Of a stretch of 64,000 nucleotides of DNA, positions 42,878 to 51,590 are shown in pieces (the first letter of the stretch is position 1; each line of letters begins with the position of its first letter). Source of the stretch: Micromonospora sediminicola (GTDB taxonomy: Bacteria; Actinomycetota; Actinomycetes; Mycobacteriales; Micromonosporaceae); assembly GCF_900089585.1 (NCBI RefSeq), contig NZ_FLRH01000004.1:179001-243000 (forward strand). Reading direction: 5' to 3'. The notes under the pieces were generated by a model. It made no database searches. It saw only the letters and a list, made by a program, of their open reading frames with translations, and was not told the origin of the DNA. Made by a program: the position numbers and the translations under genes.

Positions 42878-42897
42878 TGAACTCGCCGGGGGCGGGG

Positions 42898-43827
42898 TCA
42901 GGTGGGGGCGGTGAGCCAGGGGGGCAGGGGCTCGCGGGCGGTGAGCCAGCCCTCGGGTACGCCGCCGGGCGTGCCGACGCCGGTGTGGGCGGCGACGATC
43001 CCGCCGACGATCGCCGCCGTGGTGTCGACGTCGCCACCGGCCTCCACGCAGGCGCGGACCGCGGCCGGGTAGTCGTGCAGCAGAGTGGCCGCGACCCAGA
43101 GCGTGAACGGGACGGTGTCCTGTGCGGTGACCCGCGATCCGTTGCCCAGCGCCTCGACCACCTCGGCGGCGGGGCGACCCAGCAGCGCGGCGGCCCGGCG
43201 TACGCCCCGGTGCACCTCGCCGGCCGGGTCCAACGCGCCGGCCACGGCGGTGAGCAGCCGGGCCGGCTCGGGCCGGACGCCGTCGAGCCGGGCGCGGGCG
43301 GCCAGCGAGGCGGCCACCGCCACCGCCACCGCCCCGGCGACGCCCTCGGGATGGGCGTGGGTCACCTCGGCGCAGGCGTGGGCCTGCTCGGCGGCGCGTC
43401 GGATGGAGTCGGCGTGCCAGGCGCCGAGCGGGGCGACCCGCATGGCCGCGCCGTTGCCGCAGGAGCCCTGACCGTCGAACGCCGACGCGGCGGCCACCGG
43501 CCACGGAGTGCCGGTGCGGATCAACCGCAGGATCGTCACCGCGCCCGGCCCGTAGCCCCGGTACGGCTCGCACCGCTGCGCGAACGCCAGCGCCAACCGG
43601 TCCCGGTCGATCCGGCCGGCGGCGGCCAGCTCGGCCACCACCGAGCAGGCCATCTCGGTGTCGTCGGTCCACTCCCACGGCGGCGCGGGCAGTCGTCCCT
43701 CGGCGAGGTCGGCCGGGCGCCGGCCGGGGACGAAGAACCGGGAGCCGAGCGCGTCACCCACCGACAGGCCGGCCAGCGCGTCGCGGGCAAGCGTCAGGCG
43801 GGTGTCGGGGAAGAGGGTGAACGTCAT
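42898..43827 (-). CDS. ADP-ribosylglycohydrolase family protein
   Basis: 309 residues from ATG 43827. The all-helical fold is shown by its magnesium-site motifs: GLSVGDALGSRFF, WTDDTEMACSV (the DDT residues) and GGDVDTTAAIVGGIVAAHTG near the C-terminus. It removes ADP-ribose from proteins, DNA or small molecules, as in DraG and ARH enzymes. No ADP-ribosyltransferase is visible nearby. It is divergent from the OmpR regulator, with 73 bases between starts. Confidence 0.93.
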   Translation of the reverse strand: MTFTLFPDTRLTLARDALAGLSVGDALGSRFFVPGRRPADLAEGRLPAPPWEWTDDTEMACSVVAELAAAGRIDRDRLALAFAQRCEPYRGYGPGAVTILRLIRTGTPWPVAAASAFDGQGSCGNGAAMRVAPLGAWHADSIRRAAEQAHACAEVTHAHPEGVAGAVAVAVAASLAARARLDGVRPEPARLLTAVAGALDPAGEVHRGVRRAAALLGRPAAEVVEALGNGSRVTAQDTVPFTLWVAATLLHDYPAAVRACVEAGGDVDTTAAIVGGIVAAHTGVGTPGGVPEGWLTAREPLPPWLTAPT

Positions 43828-43900
43828 CGTCGTCCCAGCTTGCCCGGTTCCCCGGACCGCCGCAACGCGATCGACTTGCCACGCCGAGTACGGTGCTGAC

Positions 43901-44590
43901 GTGGCAACCGTCCTGCTGGTCGAAGACGACCACGTCGTCCGTGGCGCGATGCTGCGGTCGCTGACGGACCGGGGGCACGCGGTGCACGCCGTCGGCACGG
44001 CGCTGGACGCCCTGCGCCGGGTGGCGGCGGAGACGCCCGACCTGGTGGTGCTCGACCTCGGCCTGCCGGACCTGGACGGATCGGACGCGCTGCGCATGTT
44101 GCGCGGCATCACCGACGTGCCGATCATCATCGCCACCGCCCGCGACGACGAGCAGTCGGTGGTCCGGCTGCTGCGGGCCGGCGCGGACGACTACATGGTC
44201 AAGCCGTTCACCGGCGCCCACCTGGACGCCCGGATCACCACCGTGCTGCGCCGGGCCGGCCGGGCGAGCCGTACCGTGCAACCGGCCGTGCACACCGTCG
44301 GCGGCCTGCGGGTGGACGTGGGTGAGCGCAGCGCGGTGCTGGACGGGGAGTCCCTGGCCCTGACCCGCAAGGAATTCGACCTGCTGGCGTATCTCGCCGC
44401 GCGTCCCGGCCGGGTAGTGTCCCGGCGGGAACTCTTGGAGGAGGTATGGCGGCAGCCATCGGTCGGCGAGGACCAGACCATCGACGTTCACCTGTACTGG
44501 CTCCGCCGCAAAATGGGCGAGTCCGCGGCGAAGCCGCGTTACCTGCGCACCGTGCGGGGGGTCGGCTTCCGGCTGGTGGCGCCGGACTGA
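43901..44590 (+). CDS. OmpR-family response regulator
   Basis: 229 residues, GTG start. The receiver has the ED pair in LLVEDDHVVRGAML, phospho-Asp in LVVLDLGLPDLDG and Lys in YMVKPFTGAHL. The winged helix reads LTRKEFDLLAYLAARPGRVVSR and ends LRTVRGVGFRLVAP. It is followed by a histidine kinase gene whose start overlaps its stop codon. Confidence 0.94.
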   Translation: MATVLLVEDDHVVRGAMLRSLTDRGHAVHAVGTALDALRRVAAETPDLVVLDLGLPDLDGSDALRMLRGITDVPIIIATARDDEQSVVRLLRAGADDYMVKPFTGAHLDARITTVLRRAGRASRTVQPAVHTVGGLRVDVGERSAVLDGESLALTRKEFDLLAYLAARPGRVVSRRELLEEVWRQPSVGEDQTIDVHLYWLRRKMGESAAKPRYLRTVRGVGFRLVAPD

Positions 44591-46008
44591 GGCCGGCGCT
44601 GGCCTGGCTCACCGCCGGTATGTGCAGCCTGGTCGCGTTCGCCTTCCTCATCCCGCTCGGGATCAGCCTCTCCGACCAGTCTCGCGAGGAGAAGCTGGCC
44701 GACGCGGCCCGCCGGAGCGCGCTGGTCACCGGCGCGCTGGCGGTCAGCACCGATCCCGAGGTGGTCAAACGGGCGGTGGCGGCCAGTGGTGACGATCCCG
44801 CGCTGCGGCCGGTCGTGCACGGCATCGGGGCCGACGAGTCGGCCGGTCGGGCCGACCCGGACGCGCTGACCGACGCCGCCGCGCAGCGGCGCTCGGTGGT
44901 GTCCGAGGTGGACGGCGGGGTGCTGCGGCTGGACCCGGTGGTGCTCGGTGACCGGGTGGCCGTGGTGGAGGTCTTCATACCCGACGAGGTGCTCGACGCG
45001 GGCGCCGGCGGGCGGTGGCTGCTGCTGCTCGCGGTGGCGCTGGCCCTGGTCGGCGCGGCGGTGGTCGTGGTCGACCGGGTCGCGGCCCGGGCCGTGGACG
45101 CCACCGGCGACCTGGTCAAGGCGGCGCTCGCGGTGGGCGACGGCGAGCTGGGGGTACGCGTCGAGCCCACCGGCCCGCGGGAGCTGGCCGAGGCGGGGCA
45201 CGCGTTCAACCGGATGGCGGAGCGGCTGGTGGCGCTGCGCGCCGACGAGCACGAACTGGTCGCCGACCTGTCGCACCGGCTGCGGACGCCGCTGACCGCG
45301 TTGCGGCTGGACGCGGAGGCGTTGGAGTCCGACGACACCAGCATCGGCACGTTCAGCGAGGCGGAACTGGACCGGCGGCGCGGCATCCGGCGGATCCGGC
45401 AGGCCATCGTGACGCTGGAGGGCGAGGTCGACCAGCTGATCAAGACGACCCGCAAGGCGGTCAGCCAGGAGACGGCGCCGGCGTCCTGCGACGTCAGCGA
45501 GGTGGTCCGGGACCGGATGGTCTTCTGGTCGGCGCTGGCCGGCGACCAGAACCGCCCGCACCGGGTGGTCGGGGCGCAGCTGCGCATCCCCGCGCCGGTG
45601 CCCCGGGCCGAGCTGGCCGCCGCGCTGGACGCGGTGATCGGCAACGTGTTCCGCTACACCCCGCAGGGCACCGCGTTCGAGGTGGCGGTGAGCCGCCGGG
45701 ACGGTTGGGTGGCGATCCGGATCGACGACGCCGGGCCCGGCATCGCCAACCCGGACCGGGCGCTGCGCCGGGGCGAGAGCGACCAGGGCTCGACCGGGTT
45801 GGGGCTGGACATCGCCAAGCGGGTCGCGTTGCAGGCCAACGGTTCGGTGAGCATCGACCGGGCCCGGCTCGGCGGGGCCAGCGTGGTGATGCTGCTGGCC
45901 GATCCGGACGCGGCGCCCCGGCAGGTCAACCGGTTCGGCCTGGTCGGCCGGATGGCCCGGGAGGCCCGCGAACCGCGCGCCGGGCGGCGCTGGCCGCGCC
46001 CGCGCTGA
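44587..46008 (+). CDS. Sensor histidine kinase (EnvZ/CpxA-like)
   Basis: 473 residues if it begins at CTG 44587, or 462 from ATG 44620; a still longer frame begins at 44446 inside the regulator gene. Membrane helix (about 8-28), extracytoplasmic region, second helix (about 140-160), HAMP, H-box DLSHRLRTPLTALRLDAEAL, N-box VIGNVFRYTPQG, and DDAGPGI/TGLGLDIAKRVA of the ATPase. At the join the bases CTGA give a stop for the regulator and a possible CTG start, the same layout as the GTGA overlaps elsewhere in the window. Confidence 0.9.
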   Translation: MRPALAWLTAGMCSLVAFAFLIPLGISLSDQSREEKLADAARRSALVTGALAVSTDPEVVKRAVAASGDDPALRPVVHGIGADESAGRADPDALTDAAAQRRSVVSEVDGGVLRLDPVVLGDRVAVVEVFIPDEVLDAGAGGRWLLLLAVALALVGAAVVVVDRVAARAVDATGDLVKAALAVGDGELGVRVEPTGPRELAEAGHAFNRMAERLVALRADEHELVADLSHRLRTPLTALRLDAEALESDDTSIGTFSEAELDRRRGIRRIRQAIVTLEGEVDQLIKTTRKAVSQETAPASCDVSEVVRDRMVFWSALAGDQNRPHRVVGAQLRIPAPVPRAELAAALDAVIGNVFRYTPQGTAFEVAVSRRDGWVAIRIDDAGPGIANPDRALRRGESDQGSTGLGLDIAKRVALQANGSVSIDRARLGGASVVMLLADPDAAPRQVNRFGLVGRMAREAREPRAGRRWPRPR

Positions 46009-46237
46009 CCGGTGGCTGTGGGCCGGTGCAAGTTCTCCTTAGGAGTGTTTTAACGACCGCCACAAACCCGCCGCGGACTGCCAGGATCAGGACAGAACCC
46101 ATCAGTTCCGTCGGCCGGGACGCCCCGTAACACCTTCCGGCCGGCGGATCCGTGCGCGCGGCGGGAGTCCGGTCCCCCCACACCTCGCTCCCGTCGCGCG
46201 CCGCTCTCCCGTCGAGCCGGGCGTTGAGGTGACCGTC

Positions 46238-46567
46238 ATGACCCCGACCGTCAGCCGTCTGCTCCGCTGGGCCGCCGTGATCGGCCTCGGCATCGCCCTC
46301 ACGCTCGCCGCCTGGCAGGACCCGGTGCTCGCGCACGGCCCCGGCCGGTCCACGACGGCCGGACCCGGACCCGCCGCCGCGCTGGCCGTCCTGACCGCGC
46401 TCGCGCTCGCACCGACGGCCCGCCGGTTCTCCCGGCGCGGGACGCCGGCCGGACCCGGGCTGGTCCTGGCCGCCCGACGCCGACCGCCCCGCCTGTCCCG
46501 GCGGCCGGCGCCCGCGCGACCGCTCAGCGCGCCGCGCTCACCCGGTACGCGTCGATCTCGGCGTTGA
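46238..46567 (+). CDS. Small hypothetical secreted or membrane protein
   Basis: 109 residues. ATG 46238 has a good ribosome site GAGGTG six bases before. An N-terminal helix (LLRWAAVIGLGIALTLAAW) followed by DPVLAHGPG resembles a signal peptide, and a second hydrophobic stretch (AAALAVLTALALAPTA) follows. The tail is Arg/Pro-rich and low in information; it overlaps the end of the convergent adenosine deaminase gene by 44 bases. No family recognised; the 3' part may not be under selection. Confidence 0.5.
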   Translation: MTPTVSRLLRWAAVIGLGIALTLAAWQDPVLAHGPGRSTTAGPGPAAALAVLTALALAPTARRFSRRGTPAGPGLVLAARRRPPRLSRRPAPARPLSAPRSPGTRRSRR

Positions 46568-47549
46568 TCCGGGCCTGCTCGGCCGGGGCGAGGAACGCGG
46601 CGGCGACCGCGTCGCGGGCCAGCGCGGCGACCCCGTCCGGGTCGAGCCTCAGCAGGCGGGCGGCCACCGCGTACTCGTCGTTGAGCGTGGTGCCGAACAT
46701 CGGCGGGTCGTCGGAGTTGATGCTGACCGGCACGCCGGCGGCGACCAGCTGCGGCAGCGGGTGCTCGTCGAGGCTGGCCACCGCCCGGGTCCGCACGTTG
46801 GAGGTGGGGCAGACCTCCAGCGGGATCCGCCGCTCGGCGAGGTGGGCCAGCAGCGCCGGGTCGAGCACGGCGGAGATGCCGTGGCCGATCCGCTCGGCGC
46901 CCAGCTCGCGCAGCGCGTCCCAGATCGTCTCCGGGCCGGTGGTCTCGCCGGCGTGCGGCACCGACCGCAGCCCGGCCGCGCGGGCCTGGTCGAAGTACGG
47001 CTTGAACTGGGGCCGGGGCACGCCGATCTCGGGGCCGCCGAGGCCGAAGCTGATCAGCCCGTCCGGCCGCTGGTCGAGGGCGATCCGCAGGGTCTGCTCG
47101 GCGGCGGGCAGCCCGGCCTCGCCGGGGATGTCGAAGCACCAGCGCAGCGCGATGCCGAAGTCGGCCTCGGCCCGCTTGCGGGCGTCCTCGATCGCCTCGC
47201 AGAACGCCTCCGCCGGGATGCCCCGGTGCACGTGCGAATAGGGGGTGACGGTCAGCTCCGCGTACCGGACCTGCTGGCGGGCCAGCTCCCGGGCCACCTC
47301 GTGGGTGAGCAGCCAGACGTCGTCGGCGTCGCGGATCAGGTCCACCACGCTCAGGTAGACCTCGATGAAGTGGGCGAAGTCGCGGAACGCGAAGTAGTCG
47401 GCGAGCGCCTCCGGGTCGGCCGGGACGGGGCTGCGCCCCTCGTGGCGGGCGGCCAGCTCGGCCACGATCCGGGGCGAGGCGGAGCCGACGTGGTGCACGT
47501 GCAGCTCCACCTTGGGCAGTCCGGCGATGAAGGTGGGCAGGTCGGTCAC
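46524..47549 (-). CDS. add: Adenosine deaminase-family enzyme
   Basis: 341 residues from GTG 47549. Zinc ligands and catalytic residues of the family are present: VELHVHHVGSAS (HxH), PHAGETTG (His, Glu), RIGHGISA (His) and SINSDDPPMF (Asp pair). The HVHHVGSA form differs from the common HLHLDG, as in a streptomycete subgroup of adenosine deaminases; some relatives act on aminofutalosine or other purines, so the exact substrate is open. The GTG overlaps the methyltransferase stop as GTGA. Confidence 0.9.
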   Translation of the reverse strand: MTDLPTFIAGLPKVELHVHHVGSASPRIVAELAARHEGRSPVPADPEALADYFAFRDFAHFIEVYLSVVDLIRDADDVWLLTHEVARELARQQVRYAELTVTPYSHVHRGIPAEAFCEAIEDARKRAEADFGIALRWCFDIPGEAGLPAAEQTLRIALDQRPDGLISFGLGGPEIGVPRPQFKPYFDQARAAGLRSVPHAGETTGPETIWDALRELGAERIGHGISAVLDPALLAHLAERRIPLEVCPTSNVRTRAVASLDEHPLPQLVAAGVPVSINSDDPPMFGTTLNDEYAVAARLLRLDPDGVAALARDAVAAAFLAPAEQARINAEIDAYRVSAAR

Positions 47550-48337
47550 GGGTTCTCCTCTGCGCGGGCGCCGGTGCGGGCCACCACGAAGATCCGGCGG
47601 AACGGGAAGTACACCTGACCCTGCCGTACCGGGTACGCCTCGGCGAGGCGTACCCCCAGCTCGGTGCGGAAGTCGGCCCAGTCGGCGGCGGCCAGGGCGG
47701 CGCGGACCGGACGCAGTGCCGTGCCCTCCATCCAGGCCAACACCGGGTGGTCCGCGCCGTCGGCCGGCAGCAGGTGCACGTAGGTAGTCTCCCAGGCGTC
47801 CACCGCGCAGCCCGCGCCGGTCAGCAGCGTGGCGTAGTCGACCGGGTCGCCCACCGGAGCCTCCCGCAGCAGCCCGGCGAGCCGGTCGCGCCACCGGTCC
47901 CGGCCGGCGACCTCGCGCAACGCCCGGTGCGACGGCGCGGCGAAGTTGCCCGGCACCTGGAACGCCAGCCACGCGCCCGACGGCAGGTCGGCGGCCCACC
48001 GGGTGAGCAGCTCGCGGTGGCCGGGCACCCACTGGAGCACCGCGTTGGCGACCAGCACGTCCACGTCCGGCTCCGGCCGCCAGTCGCGGACGTCGCCCAC
48101 CGCGAAGGCGACCGGGGCGCCCAGGGACCCGGCCCGGTCGATCATCTCGGGCGACGAGTCCAGGCCGGCCAGCCGGCTGCCGGACCAGCGGTCGGCGAGC
48201 GTGGCGGTGAGCGTGCCGGGACCGCAGCCGAGGTCGACGACCGCGCGGGGGCGCTCCGCGCCGACCCGGGCCAGCAGGTCGTGGAAGGGACGGGAGCGTT
48301 CGTCGCCGTAGCGCAGGTAGGTGCGCGGATCCCACAT
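47546..48337 (-). CDS. tam: Trans-aconitate 2-methyltransferase-like
   Basis: 263 residues with ribosome site AGGAGG. N-terminus MWDPRTYLRYGDERSRPFHDLL is typical of Tam, motif I VVDLGCGPGTLTATLA binds S-adenosylmethionine, and the central VLVANAVLQWVPGH and WLAFQVPGN are conserved in the family. It would methylate trans-aconitate, a damaged citric-acid-cycle intermediate. The promoter gap to the divergent aldo/keto reductase has a CCGTAC/GTACGG inverted pair (48352 and 48374 regions). Confidence 0.88.
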   Translation of the reverse strand: MWDPRTYLRYGDERSRPFHDLLARVGAERPRAVVDLGCGPGTLTATLADRWSGSRLAGLDSSPEMIDRAGSLGAPVAFAVGDVRDWRPEPDVDVLVANAVLQWVPGHRELLTRWAADLPSGAWLAFQVPGNFAAPSHRALREVAGRDRWRDRLAGLLREAPVGDPVDYATLLTGAGCAVDAWETTYVHLLPADGADHPVLAWMEGTALRPVRAALAAADWADFRTELGVRLAEAYPVRQGQVYFPFRRIFVVARTGARAEENP

Positions 48338-48422
48338 GGCAGCCTCCTAAACCGTACGTACGTCTTGTTTGACGGTACGGCCCGACGGGCGCGACGGCAA
48401 CCCGCTGACTAGGCTCGACCGG

Positions 48423-49406
48423 GTGGAACAGCGCAGCTTCGACCGGCTCGGCCGGCACGTCGGCATCATCGGACTCGGCGCCTGGCAGCTCGGCGCCGAC
48501 TGGGGCGAGGTCAGCGAGGGCGCGGCGCTCGACGTGCTGACCGCCGCGGTCGACGCCGGCGTCACCTTCCTGGACACCGCCGACGTCTACGGCGACGGCC
48601 GCAGCGAGCAGTTGATCGGCCGGTTCCTGCGCTCCCGGCCCGGGCACGGGCTGACCGTGGCCACCAAGATGGGCCGGCGGGTGCCGCAGACGCCGGAGGC
48701 GTACACAGTGGACAACTTCCGGGCGTGGACCGACCGGTCCCGGGCCAACCTGGGCGTCGACACGCTCGACCTGGTGCAGCTGCACTGCCCGCCCACCGCG
48801 GTCTTCGCCGACGACCGCGTCTTCGACGCGCTGGACACGCTGGTCGCCGAGGGGCGCGTCGCCGGCTACGGGGTCAGCGTGGAGACCTCCGAACAGGCGC
48901 TCACCGCGATCGCCCGGCCCGGCGTGGCCAGTGTGCAGATCATCCTCAACGCGGTCCGGCACAAGCCGCTGGAGCGGGTGCTGCCGGCCGCCGCAGCGGC
49001 CGGGGTGGGCATCATCGCCCGGGTGCCGCTGGCCAGCGGCCTGCTCTCCGGCCGGTACGACGAGCAGACCACGTTCCCGGAGAACGACCACCGGACCTTC
49101 AACCGGCACGGCGAGGCCTTCGACGTCGGCGAGACGTTCTCCGGCGTCGACTACGACAGCGGCCTCGCCGCCGTACGCCGGCTCGCGCCGCTGGTCGGCG
49201 ACGACCGGACGATGGCCCAGTTCGCCCTGCGCTGGGTCCTCGACCAGCCCGGCGTGACCGTGGTGATCCCCGGCGCCCGCTCGGCCGAGCAGGCGCGGCG
49301 CAACGCCGAGGCCGCCGGCCAGCCGGCACTGACCGACGTGGAGCTCGCGGCCGTGCGGGCCACCTACGACGAGCTGATCCGGCCGCAGGTGCACGACCGG
49401 TGGTGA
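48423..49406 (+). CDS. Aldo/keto reductase
   Basis: 327 residues from GTG 48423; a -10-like TAGGCT stands 8 bases before it, so the message is probably leaderless. AKR residues: DTADVYGDGRSEQLIG (Asp, Tyr), ATKMGRR (Lys), VQLHCPP (His), and IPGARSAEQARRNAEAA for NADPH. It is a different subgroup from the reductase at 36865. Substrate unknown. Confidence 0.92.
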   Translation: MEQRSFDRLGRHVGIIGLGAWQLGADWGEVSEGAALDVLTAAVDAGVTFLDTADVYGDGRSEQLIGRFLRSRPGHGLTVATKMGRRVPQTPEAYTVDNFRAWTDRSRANLGVDTLDLVQLHCPPTAVFADDRVFDALDTLVAEGRVAGYGVSVETSEQALTAIARPGVASVQIILNAVRHKPLERVLPAAAAAGVGIIARVPLASGLLSGRYDEQTTFPENDHRTFNRHGEAFDVGETFSGVDYDSGLAAVRRLAPLVGDDRTMAQFALRWVLDQPGVTVVIPGARSAEQARRNAEAAGQPALTDVELAAVRATYDELIRPQVHDRW

Positions 49407-49494
49407 CCCCGACGGCGGGCCCGGCCGGCGCGGCGCCGTCGATGGTCGGCGTCACCGGGCATGCTGGACCGGGGCGGACGTCGGAGGGGGCGCG

Positions 49495-49686
49495 ATGAGG
49501 GGTTGGTTCCGGCTCACCATGGGGCTGCTGGCCGTGGTGCTCGGCGCGCTCTGGACCGTGCTGGGCCTCGGCTACGTCGAGGGCAGCGCGCTGTCCGACC
49601 AGCGGGTCTGGGCGCTGGTCGGGCCGGCGACCGTCCTGGTCGGACTCGTCGCGCTCTGGTTCGGCATGCGGGCCCGGCGCCGCTGA
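49495..49686 (+). CDS. Small two-helix membrane protein
   Basis: 63 residues, ATG start with GGAGGGGG. Two hydrophobic segments (MGLLAVVLGALWTVLGLGYV and LVGPATVLVGLVALWFGM) with a short loop, and an Arg-rich end RARRR that would remain inside. It resembles small actinobacterial membrane proteins of unknown function. It ends just before a clear terminator. Confidence 0.7.
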   Translation: MRGWFRLTMGLLAVVLGALWTVLGLGYVEGSALSDQRVWALVGPATVLVGLVALWFGMRARRR

Positions 49687-49706
49687 GTCCCCGGTCGGGA
49701 AAGGGA

Positions 49707-49740
49707 GAAGCCCCGCCTCCCGTGCGGGATGCGGGGCTTC
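49707..49740. terminator. Bidirectional terminator
   Basis: GAAGCCCCGC (49707-49716) pairs exactly with GCGGGGCTTC (49731-49740); the loop has an inner CCCG/CGGG pairing. It separates the small membrane protein gene from the convergent cspA. Confidence 0.8.
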
Positions 49741-49774
49741 GCGCGCCGACCGGCGTGGCCGGTGCGGTGTCAGC

Positions 49775-49978
49775 TCAGATGGGGCGGACCTGCTCGGCCT
49801 GCGGACCCTTCTGACCCTGGGCGATCTCGAACTCCACCCGCTGGTTCTCCTCCAGCGTGCGGTAGCCGCTGGTCTGGATGGCCGAGAAGTGGACGAACAC
49901 GTCAGCACCCCCGCCGTCGACGGTGATGAAGCCGAAGCCCTTGTCAGCGTTGAACCACTTCACGGTTCCCTGCGCCAT
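49775..49978 (-). CDS. cspA: Cold-shock protein
   Basis: 67 residues, ribosome site AAGGAG. RNP1 KGFGFITV and RNP2 VFVHFSAI, and the start AQGTVKWFNADKG, define a single cold-shock domain that binds single-stranded RNA and DNA. The gene has a long AT-richer upstream leader, as cold-shock genes usually do. Confidence 0.97.
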   Translation of the reverse strand: MAQGTVKWFNADKGFGFITVDGGGADVFVHFSAIQTSGYRTLEENQRVEFEIAQGQKGPQAEQVRPI

Positions 49979-50144
49979 GTGTATCTCCTTCTAAAACTGG
50001 CGGCCGAGCACGCCGTGCGGCCGATTGGCCGTTTTCGAGCAGCGGCGCCTGAGGCGGCCCCCACGGAGGAGACTTCTCTCAACCCACGCGTCTCTCAACA
50101 GCGTGAGAAAGCAAACCACGTACGCAAAAACTCTGCACAGCCTA
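49979..50144 (-). promoter_or_regulatory. cspA promoter and long 5' leader
   Basis: On the minus strand a -10-like TAGGCT (50144-50139) would place the transcript start near 50132, giving a leader of about 150 bases. GTTGAGAGA occurs twice in it, at 50098-50090 and 50083-50075. The stretch is much less GC-rich than its surroundings. Long leaders that refold in the cold are usual for cspA genes; the fold here is not verified. Nothing else is seen up to 50218. Confidence 0.5.
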
Positions 50145-50218
50145 ACCGACGAAATTCTCCGACATGTGACCTGAAGGTTGCGCGCAGACCGCCCGGGCGG
50201 CCCGCCACGCATACGCGA

Positions 50219-50252
50219 AAGGCCCCTTTCCCACACCCGGGAAAGGGGCCTT
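50219..50252. terminator. Terminator of the holin/DUF3618/DUF4235 operon
   Basis: AAGGCCCCTTTCCC (50219-50232) pairs exactly with GGGAAAGGGGCCTT (50239-50252) over a 6-base loop, 13 bases past the last stop of the minus-strand trio. Confidence 0.85.
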
Positions 50253-50265
50253 CAGCTGCTCAGGG

Positions 50266-50538
50266 TCAGTCCGGCCAGTGGCCGGTCAGCCGACGGACGC
50301 CGACCGCGCCGCCGCGGTCCACCGCCGCCCGGACCGCCGAGAAGATCGCGCCCTGCAGGGCCGCGGCGGCCAGGACCTCGCCCCAGCCGCGCTCCTCGTC
50401 GGTGGCGCTGGGGGCGTCGTCGTCGCCCGCCGCCAGCTTCCACACCTGCCGGAAGACCATGCCGGCGACCGCACCGGCGGCCAGGCCGAGCAGGACCCCC
50501 ACCGGCTTGTACGCCGCCTTGCCGATCTTGCCGCTCAC
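50266..50538 (-). CDS. DUF4235 membrane protein
   Basis: 90 residues, GTG start overlapping the DUF3618 stop. KPVGVLLGLAAGAVAGMVFRQVWKL is the conserved hydrophobic start and EVLAAAALQGAIFSAVRAAVDRGGAVGVRRLTG (key: LQGAIFSAVRAAVDR) the second half typical of DUF4235. Third gene of an operon found widely in actinobacteria; role in the envelope is assumed, not shown. Confidence 0.88.
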   Translation of the reverse strand: MSGKIGKAAYKPVGVLLGLAAGAVAGMVFRQVWKLAAGDDDAPSATDEERGWGEVLAAAALQGAIFSAVRAAVDRGGAVGVRRLTGHWPD

Positions 50539-50876
50539 CTGCGCCTCCCTCGGACGATCGCCAGCACCACCACGGTCACCACGGCGCCGGCCGCGATGGC
50601 CGCCCACGGCAACGGGTTGCGCCCGACCGCCCCACCCTTCTCGTACGCCTGCGCCCGGACCAGCCGGGCCCGCTCCGCCGCGCGCCCGCGCACCCGGGCC
50701 GCGGTCAGCGCCGCCTGCTCGCGCATCCGCGCCTTCGCCTGCTCGGCGGAGTGCCGCACCAGCGCCTTCGGATCGGCCCTGGCGGCGAGCAGCTCCATCG
50801 TCTCACCGAGTTCCACCCGGGTCCGGCGGATCTCCTCACGGAGCGCCGCCACGTCCCCGGTCCCGTTGCCGGTCAT
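50535..50876 (-). CDS. DUF3618 protein with C-terminal membrane helix
   Basis: 113 residues. The N-terminal ALREEIRRTRVELGETMELLAARADPK is the DUF3618 core, a charged coiled-coil; a long helix follows and one membrane helix ends it (AAIAAGAVVTVVVLAIV) before RGRRR. ATG overlaps the holin-like stop; its stop overlaps DUF4235. It would project a coiled coil from the membrane. Confidence 0.88.
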   Translation of the reverse strand: MTGNGTGDVAALREEIRRTRVELGETMELLAARADPKALVRHSAEQAKARMREQAALTAARVRGRAAERARLVRAQAYEKGGAVGRNPLPWAAIAAGAVVTVVVLAIVRGRRR

Positions 50877-51307
50877 GCCCGCCTCCCGTCCTTCACCGCG
50901 GCGGTGACCGTGTCGACGTCGGCCCGAACACTGCGGACCGCCGCCTCCGGCACCGGCGGGACGGCACGGCTGACCTGCTTCTTGCCCACGAGCGCCAGGA
51001 TCCCGGCGAGCAGGAACAGCGCCACCGCCACGATCAGGGCGGCCAGCCACGCCGGCATGACCAGCGCCAGCAGCAGGATCACGGTGGCGACCAGCGCGCC
51101 GGCGCCGTAGAGGGCCATCACCCCGCCGCCGCCGAACAGACCGATCCCGATCCCGGCGTGCTTGCCCTTCTGGGTCAGCTCCGCGCGGGCCAGCGCCAGT
51201 TCGTCCCGTACCAGGCGGGTGACCTGCTCGGTGGCCCGTTGCACCAGTTCCGCGGTGGACGGCTCGTTCCCGGTCCGGGACGTGCTGCGACTCGCGACGT
51301 CAGCCAT
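50873..51307 (-). CDS. Phage-holin-superfamily (YqjE/DUF1469-like) membrane protein
   Basis: 144 residues. Helical start ELVQRATEQVTRLVRDELALARAELTQKGKHAG (key: LVRDELALARAEL) followed by two adjacent membrane helices (about 55-105). This is the Phage_holin_3_6 family, a chromosomal envelope protein and not evidence of a prophage. First gene of the trio with DUF3618 and DUF4235. Confidence 0.9.
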   Translation of the reverse strand: MADVASRSTSRTGNEPSTAELVQRATEQVTRLVRDELALARAELTQKGKHAGIGIGLFGGGGVMALYGAGALVATVILLLALVMPAWLAALIVAVALFLLAGILALVGKKQVSRAVPPVPEAAVRSVRADVDTVTAAVKDGRRA

Positions 51308-51538
51308 GCTGTCCTCCTTTCATCATCACCGCGCTGTATGCCCGGAGTCGCCGCCCGTCAATCCTGCGCGGGGCGGCCGGTCGGCCCGGCCGCCCGCCAC
51401 CGGGCCCGGCGTGGCCGGAGTCCGGGGCGTGCGCAGCAGGTCCCCCGGAACGGGCCGGTCAAACCCGGCACCGGTGGTGAACCCGTCCGGCAGGCACAAC
51501 GCGCCGTGCCGCGCCGGGGTCACGACCCGCCGACGCGC

Positions 51539-51576
51539 GGAGCCCCCGGCCACGCCGGAGGGCGGCCGGGGGCTCC
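51539..51576 (-). terminator. Terminator of the mechanosensitive channel gene
   Basis: GGAGCCCCCGGCC (51539-51551) pairs exactly with GGCCGGGGGCTCC (51564-51576), 15 bases after the channel stop. The rest of the 51308-51538 gap holds the promoter of the holin operon and no gene I can see. Confidence 0.8.
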
Positions 51577-51590
51577 GATCGGGTACGCGG

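Noticed and set aside
46524..49394. Single 956-codon protein reading through adenosine deaminase and beyond
   Set aside because: Only the last 341 codons match a family; the rest is antisense or out of frame to the methyltransferase and aldo/keto reductase genes.
50873..51307. Prophage remnant, from the holin-like gene
   Set aside because: The protein is the chromosomal YqjE/DUF1469 type in a conserved trio with DUF3618 and DUF4235; no phage genes are near.
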